A DNA stretch of 64,000 nt from Calvatia gigantea (lineage: Eukaryota; Basidiomycota; Agaricomycetes; Agaricales; Lycoperdaceae), in contig JACAAK010000012.1 of the NCBI GenBank assembly GCA_025093985.1, forward strand, positions 806,001 through 870,000, read 5' to 3'. The position numbers and the translations under genes were made by a program. Positions 45,655 through 58,887 of the stretch are shown here, piece by piece. Below the pieces are notes generated by a model. The model did not search any database, was not told the DNA's origin, and saw nothing but the letters and a program-made list of their open reading frames with translations. How positions within the stretch are numbered: position 1 is the stretch's first letter; each line of letters opens with the position of its first letter.

Positions 45655-45959
45655 TATTATGACCTTAGTCTAAGTGAACCTCAGATTGCAACTTAGGCTA
45701 AGACTTGAGGGTGAGTAAGGGGAGAGGAACTTAAGTGGTTAAGCATACCGAATACAGGAGTGTGTATGTACGCTTAAATACAGTGAACATCCAGTTGAAT
45801 GGATGGAGGTACTACATGAAACGTTTGATGATCATGGTGTGGTAGTACTATGAGTCAATGCTCAGAGATCGCTGGGCTAGAATAGATGAAACAGGCATGA
45901 TGTAGAGATAGAATGTAGACAGGTGTGGGTCAGACAGGAATAGTCAAAAGTTTACAACA
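45655..45959 (-). repeat. 5' LTR of element D (305 bp)
   Basis: On the minus strand it starts TGTTGTAAAC; the inner end reads GGTCATAATA, decayed from GTAACA. The PBS complement lies at 45736-45746. It abuts the integrase of element E on the outer side. Confidence 0.87.
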
Positions 45960-48550
45960 CGATAGAGCTGTGCAATTTCCTTTGATGATACGTCTGTTCT
46001 TGTTGGCATGAGTCATATCATTTTTGTGAAACAATCGACAACTACCAGGATCACATCTTTCCCTTCTGATTCTGGCAATGGTCCAATGAGGTTGACACTT
46101 ATCTCTTCCCATAGCCCATTTGGTATTGAGAGTGGGTGTAGTGGCATTTTCAATGGTGTAATATGAGGTTTGTTCCTTTGACAATTCTGACATCCTTTGA
46201 CATATTTTCTGGCATCGTTTCATATGAATGGTCACCAATAGTCCCTGGTGATCAGTTTGATCATTCTATGTTGTCCTGGGTGTCCTGCATCTGGTGCATC
46301 ATGATATTGTTGTAGGATTTCTTCGTGAAGTGTGGGGTCTGGTGGCACATATATGCTGCTTCCTCTGTAGATAACTCCATTATGTTCCATGATGTTGGGT
46401 TCTTTGTTTAGAAGCTTCATGGTGATGATCATGTCTTTTCAGTGATTTGCTTTTATCCAGTCCATAAACGTTGGCATAACAAATAATTCTGCATGGAGTA
46501 GGATGGTTTCTTCAGATTTTTCTTTGTCTTCTGGTTGGTTTTGTAGCCAACTTTCTCAGATCATGGTGATTACTCCATTGTTTTCCTTGTCTGGTTCTTG
46601 GCGAATTCAGGACAGTAAATCTGCCTTTGTGTTTGTCTTGCCTGGCACATGTCATAGTGTGAAGTCATAGTCTTGTAGTCTGAGGTACCATCTTGCTTGT
46701 TGTCCATTAAGCTTCTGGGGTTCTCTATAGTACTTGAGATTCTCATGGTCAGTCCAGATTTCAAACTTCTCTTCTGCATCCAGTAGATAATGTTGCCATT
46801 CTTTTAAAGCATGAATAATGGCCAGTAGTTCCTTGTCATAGATCTTGTAGTTCTGTTCTGCTGGGGAGAGTGTCCATGACATGAATGCAATTGGGTGTCA
46901 TTTCTTGTCTTGTTCTTGTGACAGGACTTCTCCTAGTGTATAGTTCGAGGCATTGACTTCTACTCGAAATTGTCCCTTTCATTGTGGCAATGTGAGGATG
47001 GGTTCTTCCGTGATTTTTTGCTTTAGTTTGTCGAAGGCTGACTGGTGTTTTTCTTCCCATTTCCATTCAATAGCCCCTTTGAGCTGGTTGAGTGGGGTTG
47101 TAATTTTACTAAAGTTTTTGATGAACCAGCAGTAGTAGTTTGCGAAACCTAGGAAGCATTCCACTCCCTTTTTGTTTTTTGGTTCTGGCCAGTCTTGTAT
47201 GGCCCTGACTTTCTCTTCCTCCATCTCAATACGTCCATGTCCTATTTTTATTCCTAACATAGGAATTTCTTCAGCGTCAAATATGCACTTTGTCCATTTA
47301 AAGCAGAGGTTGTACTCAGCTGCCTGTGATAGGAATCGTACTGTTCTTTCTTTTAGTTGTTCCTTTGTGTCTCCTGGGATTGCAAAGTTGTCCATATAGT
47401 TTACAATGTCTCTGTTTTATAGTAGGTCTTGAAAGATGCTGGTCATCATCCTGGAGAATGTTCCAGGTGAGTTGCTTAGTCCGAAGTACATTACAGTGGG
47501 CTCAAACAGTCCTTCATTGGTCAAAAATGCCACCTTCCATTCATCCCCTTCCTTGATTCACATGTTGTTGTACCCCCAAATGATGTCAAGCTTGTTAAAG
47601 TATTTTGCCTTTCCCAGTTTGTCAATGACTTCTCCAATCCTGGGCAGTGGTGTTTTGTCTTTTACCACTACATTGTTTAGTTGTCTGTAATCCTGGATTA
47701 ATTGTTTCAATCCATCCTTTTTTGGTATGAAGAAGGTGGGGGCTGCATATGGAGATTTTGACAGTTATATGTGACCTGACTTGAGGTTTTCTTTAATGAA
47801 GGCCTTGAGTTCATCCTGTTCCTTGATTGTCATATTGTATGTTCTGGCACTTATTTCTTTGGAAGTATCTTTGGTCAGGACTATCTCGTGGTCCCATTCC
47901 ATTCATTGTGGCAGCTTATTGAAGGTGGTTTTATTAAATAGGTGTATGAACGGTTGGATGTAGTCTGGCAGGTCTGCTGGTTTGGTTGGGTCAGGTTCAT
48001 CCTCTTCTTCCCATGTCTTCTGTGATAGCCATGCTTCAGATTTTTTGGGTGACCTGGATATTTTGGTGTAGAAAGTGACAATCTGGCGGACACCAGGTGA
48101 ATTTGATTTCTCCATTTTTCCAATCTACTTTAGGGTTATGTTTGGTTAACCAATCATGTCCCAGGAATACTTCTGCCCAGTCTTGGAGCTGGACTACTGA
48201 TGCTTCAATTGTCTCTTTGTGTCCCCTGATTTCCATTTCAATAGTGGCTATTTCTGTGACCTTTCCTCCTTGGTTTGTTGTTCCATCGGCATTGAGGACT
48301 GTAATTTCTTGTTCTAGTTTTTTTGTGGGGATTCATTCTTCATTTACGAGCCTTTGGCTGATGCTACTGGTGGTGCATCCTGAGTCGACAATGGTGTTTA
48401 CTGTGATTTCTTTGTTTGGAGTTTGAATGGTCTCTTTTAGGTTTAATTCACACTTTCATTTCTGAGGAATCATATAATATTTGTCTAATATCCTAGATAC
48501 AGTTTGTTTGACTTGTGAGGTGGCACCTACTCGGAGTCTTTGGAAAAATC
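45960..48550 (-). pseudogene. Family-B pol of element E; RT catalytic motif YMDN
   Basis: Integrase fragment 46432-45960 (GQHRMIKLITRDYW zinc region; NGPWEEI-like motif near 46110); RNase H 46882-46570; RT 48000-47100; protease about 48390-48100. The RT motif reads YMDN: the second Asp codon at 47387-47389 is AAC, whereas element D has GACGAC at the same site. Several TGA stops. Confidence 0.85.
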
Positions 48551-49647
<1,097 letters not shown>

Positions 49648-49727
49648 ATACTAGCTCCTGGTTTGTCTTTTGTTCAGGCCTGTTTCAGCCTACTCCTTGC
49701 AAGGTGAGGTGGGGATGCTTAACCAAA

Positions 49728-49930
49728 TGTTACAGCCTTAGTCTGAGTAAACCTCAGGTTGCAACTTGGGCTAAGACTTGAGGGCGAGTAAGGGGGAGAG
49801 AACTAGGTGGTTAAGCATACCGAATACAGTAGATGTATGTACACTTAAATAGGAGAAGTCATCCAGTTGAATGGATGGAGTAGCTACATGAAACGTCCGG
49901 TAAGAATGGTGTAGTAGCTGGCATAAGTCA
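49728..49930 (-). repeat. Truncated 5' LTR of element E (203 bp)
   Basis: The inner end reads TGTTACAGCC on the plus strand. The PBS complement lies at 49808-49818 (11 of 11 nt with the PBS at 49715-49725). The outer third is missing, replaced at 49931 by plus-strand RNase H of element F. Confidence 0.85.
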
Positions 49931-51716
49931 GGAATGGAGACACTATCTGCTAGATGCTGAAGAAAAGTCTGAAATCTGGACCGACCACGAAAACTTAAAA
50001 TACTACTAAGAACTACAAAAACTGAATGGATGACAAGCCTGATGGTACCTACACTTACAAGATTATGACTTCACACTATGACATGTACCCAGAAAAACAA
50101 ACACAAAGGCCAACCTATTGTCCTGAATCTACCAAATACTAGAAGAACAAGAAGACAAACTAGTCACCATGATCTGAGAAAGCTGGCTACAAACAGAAAA
50201 CACAGATGATACAGTACTCTTATGGGCAGAGTTATTCTTTGAGCCAACATTCCTAGAACAGATCCAGAACAAGTCTCAGCACAAGACAACAGTCCTTACC
50301 AAGCTAAAAAAACTGGAGTCCAAACTCACCGAGGACTATGGAATTATCTACAGACAAAATAGTGCATATGTCCCACCTGACCTGCAACTATGAGAAGAAA
50401 TTCTAGCACAATATCATGACATCCCAGATGCAGGACACCCAGGCCAACATAGAATGATGGAACTAATCAACTGTGACTACTGGTGGCCAACAATGAGAAA
50501 AGATGTAAAGAGGTACATCCGAGGGTGCTAAGCCTGCCAGAAAAATAAAACTAGAATAATGCCACTCAAATCACTGCTTCATCCCCTCCCTATACCAAAT
50601 GGACCTTGGGAAGAAATCAGCATTGACATGATTGGACCATTACCAGAGTCAGAAGGGAAAGATGCAATACTGGTCATTGTCGATCAATTCACAAAAATAA
50701 TACGACTCATAGTGACAACCATGGATGTTTCATCCAAAGACATTGCAAGGGTTTATCGAGATAAAATATGGAAGCTGCACGGACTGCCAAGGAAGGTACT
50801 GAGCGACCAAGGACCCCAATTTGCATCAGAATTCACCAAGGAGTTATTCAAAGGACTCGGCATAGAACGGAACCTATCAACAGCATATCATCCACAAACC
50901 AATGGACAAATGGAACACATCAACAGAGAAGTGGAAACATACATCCACCTATATTGCAATTATGATCAAGACGATTGGGCAGAATGGCTTCCCATTGCAG
51001 AATTCCAGTACAATGACAAATAATACAGAGGAACACAAGAAACACCATTCTTCCTAAACTATGGAAGGAACCCATGGAAGGGCAAGAATGAGCCAGCAAT
51101 GAACAACCCAGTCACCACAGAATTCCTAAAACACCTTCAGGCCACCTGAGATAATGCTGCATCAGCACTATGGACATATCAAGAAAAGATGAAACAACAA
51201 CACAACTACAGTAAGACCCACATCAAGATATATCAGATAGGTGATGCAGTATGGCTGGAAAACACCAACATCCATACCAATCAAACATCAAAGAAACTAG
51301 GCCAAAAATGGTATGGGCCTTTGCTTATCAAGGAAAAAATAGGAGAAGTGGCATATCGGCTAGCCTTACCAGAAGGATGGGCCATCCATGATGTATTCAA
51401 TGAACAGCTCTTAACACCAGCCCACGAGGCTGAGTTCCTGAGCCAAAGATGACCATCAGTGCCTAACCCAGTCATTATCAACAATGAAGAGGAGTATGAA
51501 GTAGAGAAGATCCACAGGTGAAGGAAACATGGAAGGGACTATCAATTTCTAGTCCATTGGAAGGGGTACAGCAATGAAGAAGATACATGGACAGTGGAAT
51601 CCAACTTGACAAATGCTCAAGACACAATAGCAGATTACCTAAAGAGGCATCCAGAGGATACCCATAAAAAGAGGGGCAGAAAAGCCAAAAAATCATCACC
51701 CAGCCAAGGAAACTAG
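49931..51716 (+). pseudogene. Family-B element F: RNase H, integrase and chromodomain fragment
   Basis: Begins in RNase H (EWRHYLLDAEE), runs through the integrase zinc domain, a long intact core stretch (50559-51023; SIDMIGPLPES, SDQGPQF, HINREVETY) and the chromodomain (HWKGYSNEEDTWTVESN near 51560), to TAG 51714-51716. Several TGA stops (e.g. 51022 region, 51450, 51520). Both ends truncated. Confidence 0.88.
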
Positions 51717-51722
51717 CCAGAC

Positions 51723-51777
51723 ATGCCTTCCTCCCAAGGCAACTATGTCACTATCTGTTCCCTTGTCCACCCCAACC
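51723..51777 (+). pseudogene. Family-B ORF3 N-terminus of element F
   Basis: ATG six bases after the pol stop (TAG CCA GAC ATG). Only about 18 codons (MPSSQGNYVTICSLVHPN) remain before LTR-like sequence. Confidence 0.75.
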
Positions 51778-51779
51778 AC

Positions 51780-51975
51780 ATGGATGGAGATTGCTCGACA
51801 GGAATAGCTGAAACAGATGTACTGCTGAATAGAAATGTAGACAGCAATGGAATACGAAATGTAGACAGCAATGGAATACGACTTGATCAGTAAAAAGCCA
51901 TAACACATGTACCTGTTTCAGTTATTCTAGTGCCAGTAGTCTCTGAAGTACTGACTCATATACTACTGTACCATC
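51780..51975 (+). repeat. Two head-to-tail broken family-B LTR pieces with a 24-bp tandem duplication
   Basis: 51780-51904 matches the start of the H LTR in inverse orientation, ending AGCCATAACA. 51905-51975 matches the middle of the G LTR in plus orientation (CATGTACCTGTTTCAGTTAT). In the first piece the 24-bp unit AATGTAGACAGCAATGGAAT-ACGA occurs twice in tandem (about 51829-51876). Confidence 0.75.
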
Positions 51976-52476
51976 AAGACGATCAATCATGCAGCTATCA
52001 CAGCATGAAGAGCTCTTGCCTGTTTCTTTAACATAAACAATGAAAGTACCTTATAGGAGCCACAAAGCCTTGCTCCTCCTTCATAGCAATTGAAACTTCT
52101 GTGCTATTTAAATTGGGTGTGTATTTTTTTTTTTTTTTAGATTGTAGTATCCAATAGCTAGGTGCAAGGCTCTCCATCCTTGTATGATGAAGTTAATGTA
52201 CATAGCTATCATGGAGGAAAAGTCGGTGTATTAGACATGAAGGGCAAATTGATAAGGCCTGAAAGGACAGATGGCTCTCAAGCTTTCCAATATCCCATTT
52301 AAGTCTAAGTAGGATTGGCGGCTAAGAACTGCCAGCCAATGGTTTAAATGCTAATTCTTCTAGGTTATATGGATTAAATGGGAATATCTAACAACTTGAA
52401 AAACAACCAAGATTATGGTTTGCGATACTGCAGTTTATTGCAGTCAAAAGATATTTTCTGGACCGCAAAATAACCT
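51976..52476 (+). other. Non-coding spacer with a T14 tract
   Basis: No ORF or similarity to other parts of the window was recognised. A run of about 14 T stands near 52126. Probably old intergenic or repeat DNA. Confidence 0.5.
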
Positions 52477-54136
52477 CTGGAGAGTCCCTCTCAGGAAATG
52501 ACTCCTTATGTGAATGATGAGTGGTCCCCAATCCACAATTCCCTGGTAAAGAACTGGGACAATCAACCCCTAGACTAGGAACTTCTAGATATGATAGACT
52601 GGAACAAAGCCAGTCACACTCTTCTGCAGGACTCCTATCCCCAGTTGCCCTATCTGATGTTGGGTCAGACCTCACCAATGCTGACATCTCTGAAATTTGA
52701 GCCTTGAAACCCCCTAGAGGAGTATGACCTCCTACTCCTCAACCAAAAACTTTCAGAGATAATACTATTCCATTCAACTTCTCTGCCCCAATTTGACTCT
52801 CCCCTCTCCAAGTCTTTACCACACCTGGAAACCTAGTCCTTCTATTTGGATCCCTTCTTGCTAAGTTGGCCCAGATTTATGAGTCCTCCTAGGATAATAC
52901 CCCCTAAATTTGGGAATTGGATGGAGTTCAATCATGACAGCTACAGCATAGACTTCCCACCACCACTACCTCTCTAGACCAATTATGCTGAAATGTCCAG
53001 AAAGTGCAGGACCTCTACAGGGAACTTGCCCAGATACAATTTTATACCCATGGACTATCTGCCAAATGCATTCTTGATGCCCTCTCCAATCCCAGACCAT
53101 CCAGTCTGACCCAAACAACCCTGTTTGGACATACCCACAAGGAGTTGCTCACCGCAGCTCTCTCTGATTATATTTAACCCTGTTCTGTTCCCACTGACAC
53201 CACTACTTTCACTCTTCCAGACAGCCAATTTGGATCAAAGCCACATTGGCCTAGACCTCATCAGCTTACTACAGAAGCTATCAGCTGACTGGCAAGTTTG
53301 CCTACTGATTTCAATTGGATTGGATGAAAGTATTTACATAATGACACTGAGCAAGCATACTAGTGTACTATCCAAAACACCTTTATCAGGCTCAACAATC
53401 TTCATCAGAGTTATACCAATACAACCCATCTCACCCAACTATTTATTGACTCAGCAGCCTTTAGTGGACTCCCACAGACTCTCTTCAATTTCAACCACCA
53501 AACTGGCTAATCTAGTAGAATGGCTACCTGAGGACCTACCTGAGTCCTAACATCCACAATTCCTTCTCTTCCACTCTTCCATGCCAGGATCACCTCTCCC
53601 CCTTCCAGTTTCTCATCCCCTTGACTAGTCTCAACTCCTGGATGAAAACCATCAACCAGTCCTTCATCAACTCAATCTACTCCTTACCAATCCTTTGCTG
53701 CAATTGCATCTGAAGCTAGACACCTACCTAACCCAGTCCCTACAGCTCCTTCACCCATCATCCAACTCCCTGCTCCCTATGATGATGGTACCCCAGGAAG
53801 CCACATCTGTTGATGATGCAAAATTCTGAAGCAACCTTATATTGGTCATTACACCTCTGATTGCATCTATTAAAAGTACAAAGCCTGTAAGCAATCTGCT
53901 GCTAAGTATTATACTTATATGTGTTCAAAGTACATGTGTCACCACTGTGGAAAGCAAAACCCTCAACATTATCCCACCAATTGTCTCAACTACTTCAAGC
54001 AACAGTGATAGAGGAATCAAAAGAAAAGGATCAAGGCTGAAACATGCCTTCATCAAATGGAGCTTTATGATAGACATGGAGATATGGATAAAGACAGGTA
54101 TCCTGACAACATGTCTACCACTTTGGCTAAGTAAAA
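52477..54136 (+). pseudogene. Family-A ORF3, C-terminal two thirds with Cys/His motifs
   Basis: Nearly the same sequence as 30318-31887, but it continues to the natural end (MSTTLAK then TAA, about 28 bp before the LTR). Near the end lie a C-x2-C ... GHYTSDC motif and CHHCGKQNPQHYPTNC (C-x2-C-x6-H-x4-C), followed by a basic stretch (RNQKKRIKAE). Numerous in-frame stops, mostly TGA. Together with the minus-strand copy this gives the full extent of ORF3, roughly 700 codons. Confidence 0.65.
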
Positions 54137-54163
54137 AGAGACTTTTTCCCTAGTAGGAGATAA

Positions 54164-54671
54164 TGTTATGACTTCTATTCTAGTATTACCCTTTTACAGA
54201 CTTGTTTCCATTTTTGGTCCTATCTTTATTTAAACTCCTTGTGTGTATATTAATCTATGTTCTTCTTTTCCTCTTTTATCTCAGAAGACTTGCCACCATT
54301 CCTTCTCTTACTTGTTACAGCCTTGTGATTACATGCTTCCCAGTATAGTTAACTTCTCTTCCTATATGGTATATGTTCAATACATAACCATATCCTTTGC
54401 CTTTATCTTTCTTCCACCTTATCTAGTATAAGTAGCTAGTTAGATACTCATTGTATTCAGTAGTTTGAAATAGGCTACATGCCCTTACCTCCACAATCCT
54501 CTTGCTTGAACTAAGGCTCACTAGATCACCTTCCTTCCTGACTGGCTTTTTATAGAGACAAGTTCCTGAGTGGATCCCCTCTATTCTTAGCTCCCAGTTC
54601 TGATCACTGGGAAGAAGTCTGTATAGATGCCTGGTGTTATGAACAACCTCTTGATGAGTGTGCACATAACA
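54164..54671 (+). repeat. 3' LTR of a 5'-truncated family-A element (508 bp)
   Basis: Starts TGTTATG, ends CATAACA (perfect 7-bp inverted ends), preceded by purines (AGTAGGAGATAA). Related to the minus-strand LTR at 19615-20131. Lies inside Copia RNase H, which resumes at 54672. Confidence 0.88.
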
Positions 54672-55010
54672 TCCAATGCTTCATGTCAAGTGAAATAACT
54701 GTCACAACTTCATAATGAGTTGAATATTGAACACCCAACTCCCATTCTTTACAGTGACAATGATGAATCTAAATTTTGGACTAAAAATTCTATTGTTGAA
54801 AAACAGTTGAAGTGTGTAGATATTCATTTTCACTATATGCAAGAATTGGTCAAGAACAGAATGATTCAAATTAGTGATGTGTTATCTAACAACAATCCTG
54901 CCAATATCTTTACAAAGAATCTTAGTATAACTAAATTCAATCTCTTCCATCCTGAGTTAGGACTTATTTTTGATTCTGACATTGAAGCTTGGCAAGCTGC
55001 CACTTGTTAG
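54672..55010 (+). pseudogene. RNase H end of an X/Y-family Copia element
   Basis: Begins directly after the family-A LTR with a sequence matching SDASRQVKWLSQL of X/Y, in which Arg is Cys and Trp is a stop (TAA). From 54720 it is open to TAG at 55008-55010 (NIEHPTPILYSDND, NPANIFTKNL). CpG-poor, diverged from X/Y. Confidence 0.85.
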
Positions 55011-55048
55011 TTGAAGTGTTAATCCTTTCTCCCTCAAGTAAGAAGGAG

Positions 55049-55486
55049 TGTTGAATCTTGATCTGTACCACTATGTTAGTTCATACTATTTATAGATAAA
55101 ATAGATCTAGAGAACTTCACTCTCAGAGTGAATTAATAATAGACTATATGTATACTACAGACTATGTCATACAGCTCTATACTGCACCTTTAGTTGCTGG
55201 TTGGAATGTTCTATTAAATACATGCTGTAGACATATTATGCTCTGTATATGCCATTGGTAGTAAATAGCTTACCCTGTTTCAGGTTGTAGAGTGTTTCTC
55301 CAGAAACTTTAGTATATAAACCCCATGTAGTATGCATATATTCTATAGACAATCCATTTTTTGTTTTACTTGAACTACTACTTTCTTAGTAACTACTTTC
55401 ACTCTTGAACAACTTCAAGCCTATCCCAGTGAGTAATGACTCTCCTCCATCACTAGTGTAGCTACTGTGGTGTACTTGTCTCAACA
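55049..55486 (+). repeat. 3' LTR of an X/Y-family Copia element (438 bp)
   Basis: Starts TGTTGAATCTTG and ends TCTCAACA, preceded by the family purine tract (GTAAGAAGGAG). Resembles 1106-1514 with many TpG/CpA changes and small insertions. Confidence 0.87.
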
Positions 55487-56199
55487 CATATACTTTAGCT
55501 TATAGCAAACTCCAATCTACACTAGAGAATATGTAAGATAATAGACTCTTGTATATAACATAGACAATGCACCCATGGACAATAAACATGGACTTGTATA
55601 TATGTAGACAGTATCTACAAGGGATTCTCTATTCTATTCTCTAAAGAATCTCTTACAGGTAAGTAGATTACACTGTTGTATCAACAACAAATACTAAGGA
55701 ATCCCCTATAGTCCTAAGCTACTCTGATTCAATTACAGCTGTGCTCTCTGAGGCCTATTATATGTATCTCTGCTCAGCCAACTTTAGCTCACTGCCAGTC
55801 ATCCTTATATTAGACCTCTGAGAAGATGGATTATAAATAGATTAACTATTTATAATTAAGGTCCATAAGAAGAAAACAATACAACTAAATCAGTCAAACA
55901 ATAAAACTGATAGAAATAGATCAGAACATGAACCAATCATTGAGTTTACATTATTCATGTTACAATTGAGGCATCATTATAACAGAAACTCTCAAGGCAA
56001 AGAACTGGAAAGTTGTATATTTTGTGTGTTCAAGAATCTAAAAATACAACAAATAAAAATTTCATACTTACAGTATATACAAAATCACAACCTTTAGATT
56101 ATCTAATAAGAACTTGAAAAACAAATATATGGAAATGATATGAAAGTAACTAGGTCATGAAAACACTACACATGTATGTTTGCTAACACAATTTCACAA
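55487..56199 (+). other. AT-rich non-coding spacer
   Basis: No ORF or repeat recognised. It marks the change from the repeat-packed part to the gene-bearing right end of the window. Confidence 0.5.
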
Positions 56200-57345
56200 T
56201 TATATTGCATTATTTAAGACTTTCTCTGGATTAATAACTTTTCCTATCAACTTTTGCCACTCTAAAGTGTTTTTATACCATACAGCACCAGAGAAATTTG
56301 CAGCATGACAGATTGCTGCATGTACCTTGAGATAATATGGATTTGGAAGGGAAAAATACTCAGAAGAAAACCTAACCTCTTCTAGCATTTTAAACAGAAA
56401 GCTTGAGGCCCAGGCACAATACTTATAGGTATTGTGAGTCCCCTTGACAAAGTAAGGTAGTTGTTTCAGACATAAGACATAGGGTGACATAACAGGTGCT
56501 CACATTGACAGCTTCAAGCCAGGTGTTTTGGCCACGAAAATTTGGACCAACTATATTACCTAGGGTCAAGACATTTGTTAAACTATGGTTCATTGCACCA
56601 AGTTCATCCGGTGACAGCATGCAGTAGCTGAGGATAAACTTCCAACCACAGTCTTCAGAATTGGAGTCTTGGTCAAGAATTGGCGGAACAATGTGACAGG
56701 CATGAGTGACATCACCAGTCTCCTTCCGAAGGAGGAGGTGCTCCCTTTCGTCGTTGTCGAGCGCGAATGTATAGTGGTAGTAGTCATAGTATTGCTGACC
56801 ATACACCGAAATTCATCGCGAATACCTCAGAGACTACACGCGCAGCAATTTTACCAAGTGCCTTCATAAGGAATTGGGAACTTGCATTGAAGGAGGGTGT
56901 AACATTCTGGCTCACCGATATTTTTGCGGACATATGATCATGCGGGTTTTTTTGAGGAGGACACAGATAGAAATCATGCATTTCTTTTACAGCCGATTCT
57001 TCAAATTCTGGAGGTGTGGAACGTTGATTCTTAACTAAAACCCAACTCGATCAACTGATAGCAACATGTTCAGACAGCCCAACTCACAGATATTCAGTAC
57101 GTTCAGGACAAAGATCTCAGCGAGTTGATGAAGGTTTTCCAATTTGCCGCCGCATCCGAGGATTTTGCGCGAGATGTAATCCCGACCTTCCGTGGTAGGT
57201 GCTTCGAGGATAAGATAGCCTAAAGCACGAGCATACACAACACTCTTCTCGGTGCCGTCAACGTCCAAAGGCTCAACTTGAAGGCATTGTTGATAGGCGT
57301 CATACCAGTCCTTTTCGAGAAGCACGTCGAAACGATTTTCGGGGA
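56200..57345 (-). pseudogene. HNH-nuclease-like gene, minus strand, frameshifted
   Basis: Minus-strand blocks: N-part from about 57345 (PLPENRF, WYDAYQQCLQVEP, ARALGYLILEAP, RDYISRKILGCGG); an intron beginning GTGAGTTGGG; a linker; RDEFRCMVS; then YYDYYHYTF and the THACHIVPP motif; a 61-nt intron (56443-56503); and the C-terminal exon to 56200. One base is missing between RCMVS and QYYDYY compared with the plus-strand paralogue. The N-terminal ATG is out of frame. The layout recalls an Agaricomycete HNH-endonuclease-like family (from memory). The third His of that motif is Gly here (NVLTLGNIVGPNF). So probably a non-functional copy. Confidence 0.6.
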
Positions 57346-57571
57346 GAGGTGTTTAACACAAAGAGGCACCATTGTGGTCATGTTTTTTCGGATCTGTCCC
57401 TGACCGGATTCAATAGAAACGATTGATGATTCCTACGCATTGGGCAACTCATCAATGACGTCAATGCTGCCGAACTTGAGCAGTTGCCACATTTGGCGCT
57501 GTAGTGATTTATATATAAGTACAGATAAATGCAGGCATTTGGCTGAAATTTGTTTGTGAGACAACGGCGAA

Positions 57572-58720
57572 ATGCATTGGCCTGACACACTTTCGACTGC
57601 CAAACCACTCCCTCCAAATCCATTCAACCCTCCATATAAGCGGGAGTGGTCCGACGCTTATCAGCAATGCCTCCGGATCGAGCCTTCTGGTACGAAAACG
57701 ACAGACAAGGATGCTGTAAATGCCCGGGTATTGGGTCATCTCTTGCTTGAAGCACCGACTTCCGAAAGTCGAGATTATGTCACCCGGGAAATCCTCTCCT
57801 GCAACGGTGATACTCAAAGGCTACATGAGTTTTCTGAATTCTTTATATCAGCCGTCCCGCCTGCTCGTAAGTCGTGCCCACCAAGTGCGGTTTGGCCTGT
57901 GTCTGATCGGACGCCAGTTGAAAGCGACTGTTGTACGCCTGAAGATAAAATGACTGAGGAAAGCGCCCATGAATTATTTGACCTACCTGTCGAAGAAGTA
58001 CCAGGAGATTATGAATCCGCAAAAAGATCAGTGAGTCTCAAGTCGATTTCCACAGGGACGCATATTAATCTGTTCCAAGGCGCTCCATCGTGATGGGTAT
58101 AGGTGCATGGTCACCCAATCTTACGACTATGATCATTTCAAGGTCAGGCTCACTCCTCCGGAACGACGGGAGGTCCTATGGGGTGGTCCTCCCGCTCAAA
58201 CTCATGCATGGTATATTATCCCACCTTCGTCGGTTGAACGGCAGGATCGCACTTCAAGTTTTATCCTCAATTTCTTTTCCATCCCACTGGGAGAATCCAA
58301 CAAAATAACCCAGTCTGGCGAACATCTTGACTCTGGTCTGCTACTTTGGCCCATCCGTGAGTGAACAACACATCTGGTTTGAAGCAGTTCCTGTAAGCGG
58401 CCTATCATATTCTCACACTTCTGCCTGCAATAAGCTTATCTGGTTTGTTTTCAAGGAAAATGAAAATACTTACAATGTACGCTCCTGGACTGCAAGTTTT
58501 CTGGTCCGGATACCGCCAACAGTCACCTTTTCCACCAAAACGGATTTGCCCCCTTCCAAACCCACTGTACCTCAAGGGGCACGCAGCTATTTGTCAGGTA
58601 CTCCACCAGTCTGGCGTATTTGAGCGTAAAATTTTTCTCAAATATCTAGAAAACCAAGAAGAAAAAAGAAAAGAAGGCAAGGATCGTGAAGATTTTGATG
58701 TGGGCGGTGGGGTCCCTTGA
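57572..58720 (+). pseudogene. HNH-nuclease-like paralogue, plus strand, two frameshifts
   Basis: ATG at 57572; exon 1 to 58030 (EWSDAYQQCLRIEP, ARVLGHLLLEAP, RDYVTREILSC), intron 58031-58079 (GTGAGT to AG, 49 nt), then SALHRDGYRCMVTQSYDYDHF. A second intron at 58393-58455 matches the intron position of the minus-strand paralogue. Frame breaks: one near 58317 (before NILTLVCYFG) and one near 58535 (before PLPNPLYLKGHAAIC). The first His of the HNH motif is Tyr (THAWYIIPP). TATA-like TATATAAG near 57512. Role unknown; likely broken. Confidence 0.6.
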
Positions 58721-58785
58721 CTAGAAATATTTTCTTGTAATGATAGTCCTGAATTAAAGTGACATCCCTAATTTCGTTGGTGGTT

Positions 58786-58887
58786 GGTCCTCGTCGTTGT
58801 AACCAAATTACTTACTGTAAAACCAAGCAAGAGCACATTGTACGCACAGACTACGCCAGGGAGGGCAGTGATAAGGGGCCATTATTT
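58786..58887 (+). repeat. Dispersed duplicate, copy 1 (about 100 bp)
   Basis: Matches 59621-59727 at roughly 70%, including TGTACGCACAGACTAC and GGGCCATTAT. On the minus strand both copies read PGVVCAYN followed by Leu-rich residues, so the duplicated unit may be a piece of an exon. Confidence 0.6.

Larger units (their letters stand above)
42280..45959 (-). mobile_element. Family-B element D, 3' end missing
   Basis: 5' LTR (45959-45655), PBS, leader, gag, pol up to the start of the integrase core. The integrase core, chromodomain, ORF3 and 3' LTR are absent. The left border at about 42280 is an abrupt junction in the NGPWEEISIDMIGP motif. Confidence 0.87.

Noticed and set aside
52120..52140. 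T14 tract as the poly(A) tail of a minus-strand SINE or processed pseudogene
   Set aside because: No Pol III boxes, no target duplication and no coding sequence were found next to it.
54164..54671. Independent solo LTR
   Set aside because: It directly follows the family-A ORF3 stop and a purine tract, so it is the 3' LTR of a 5'-truncated element.
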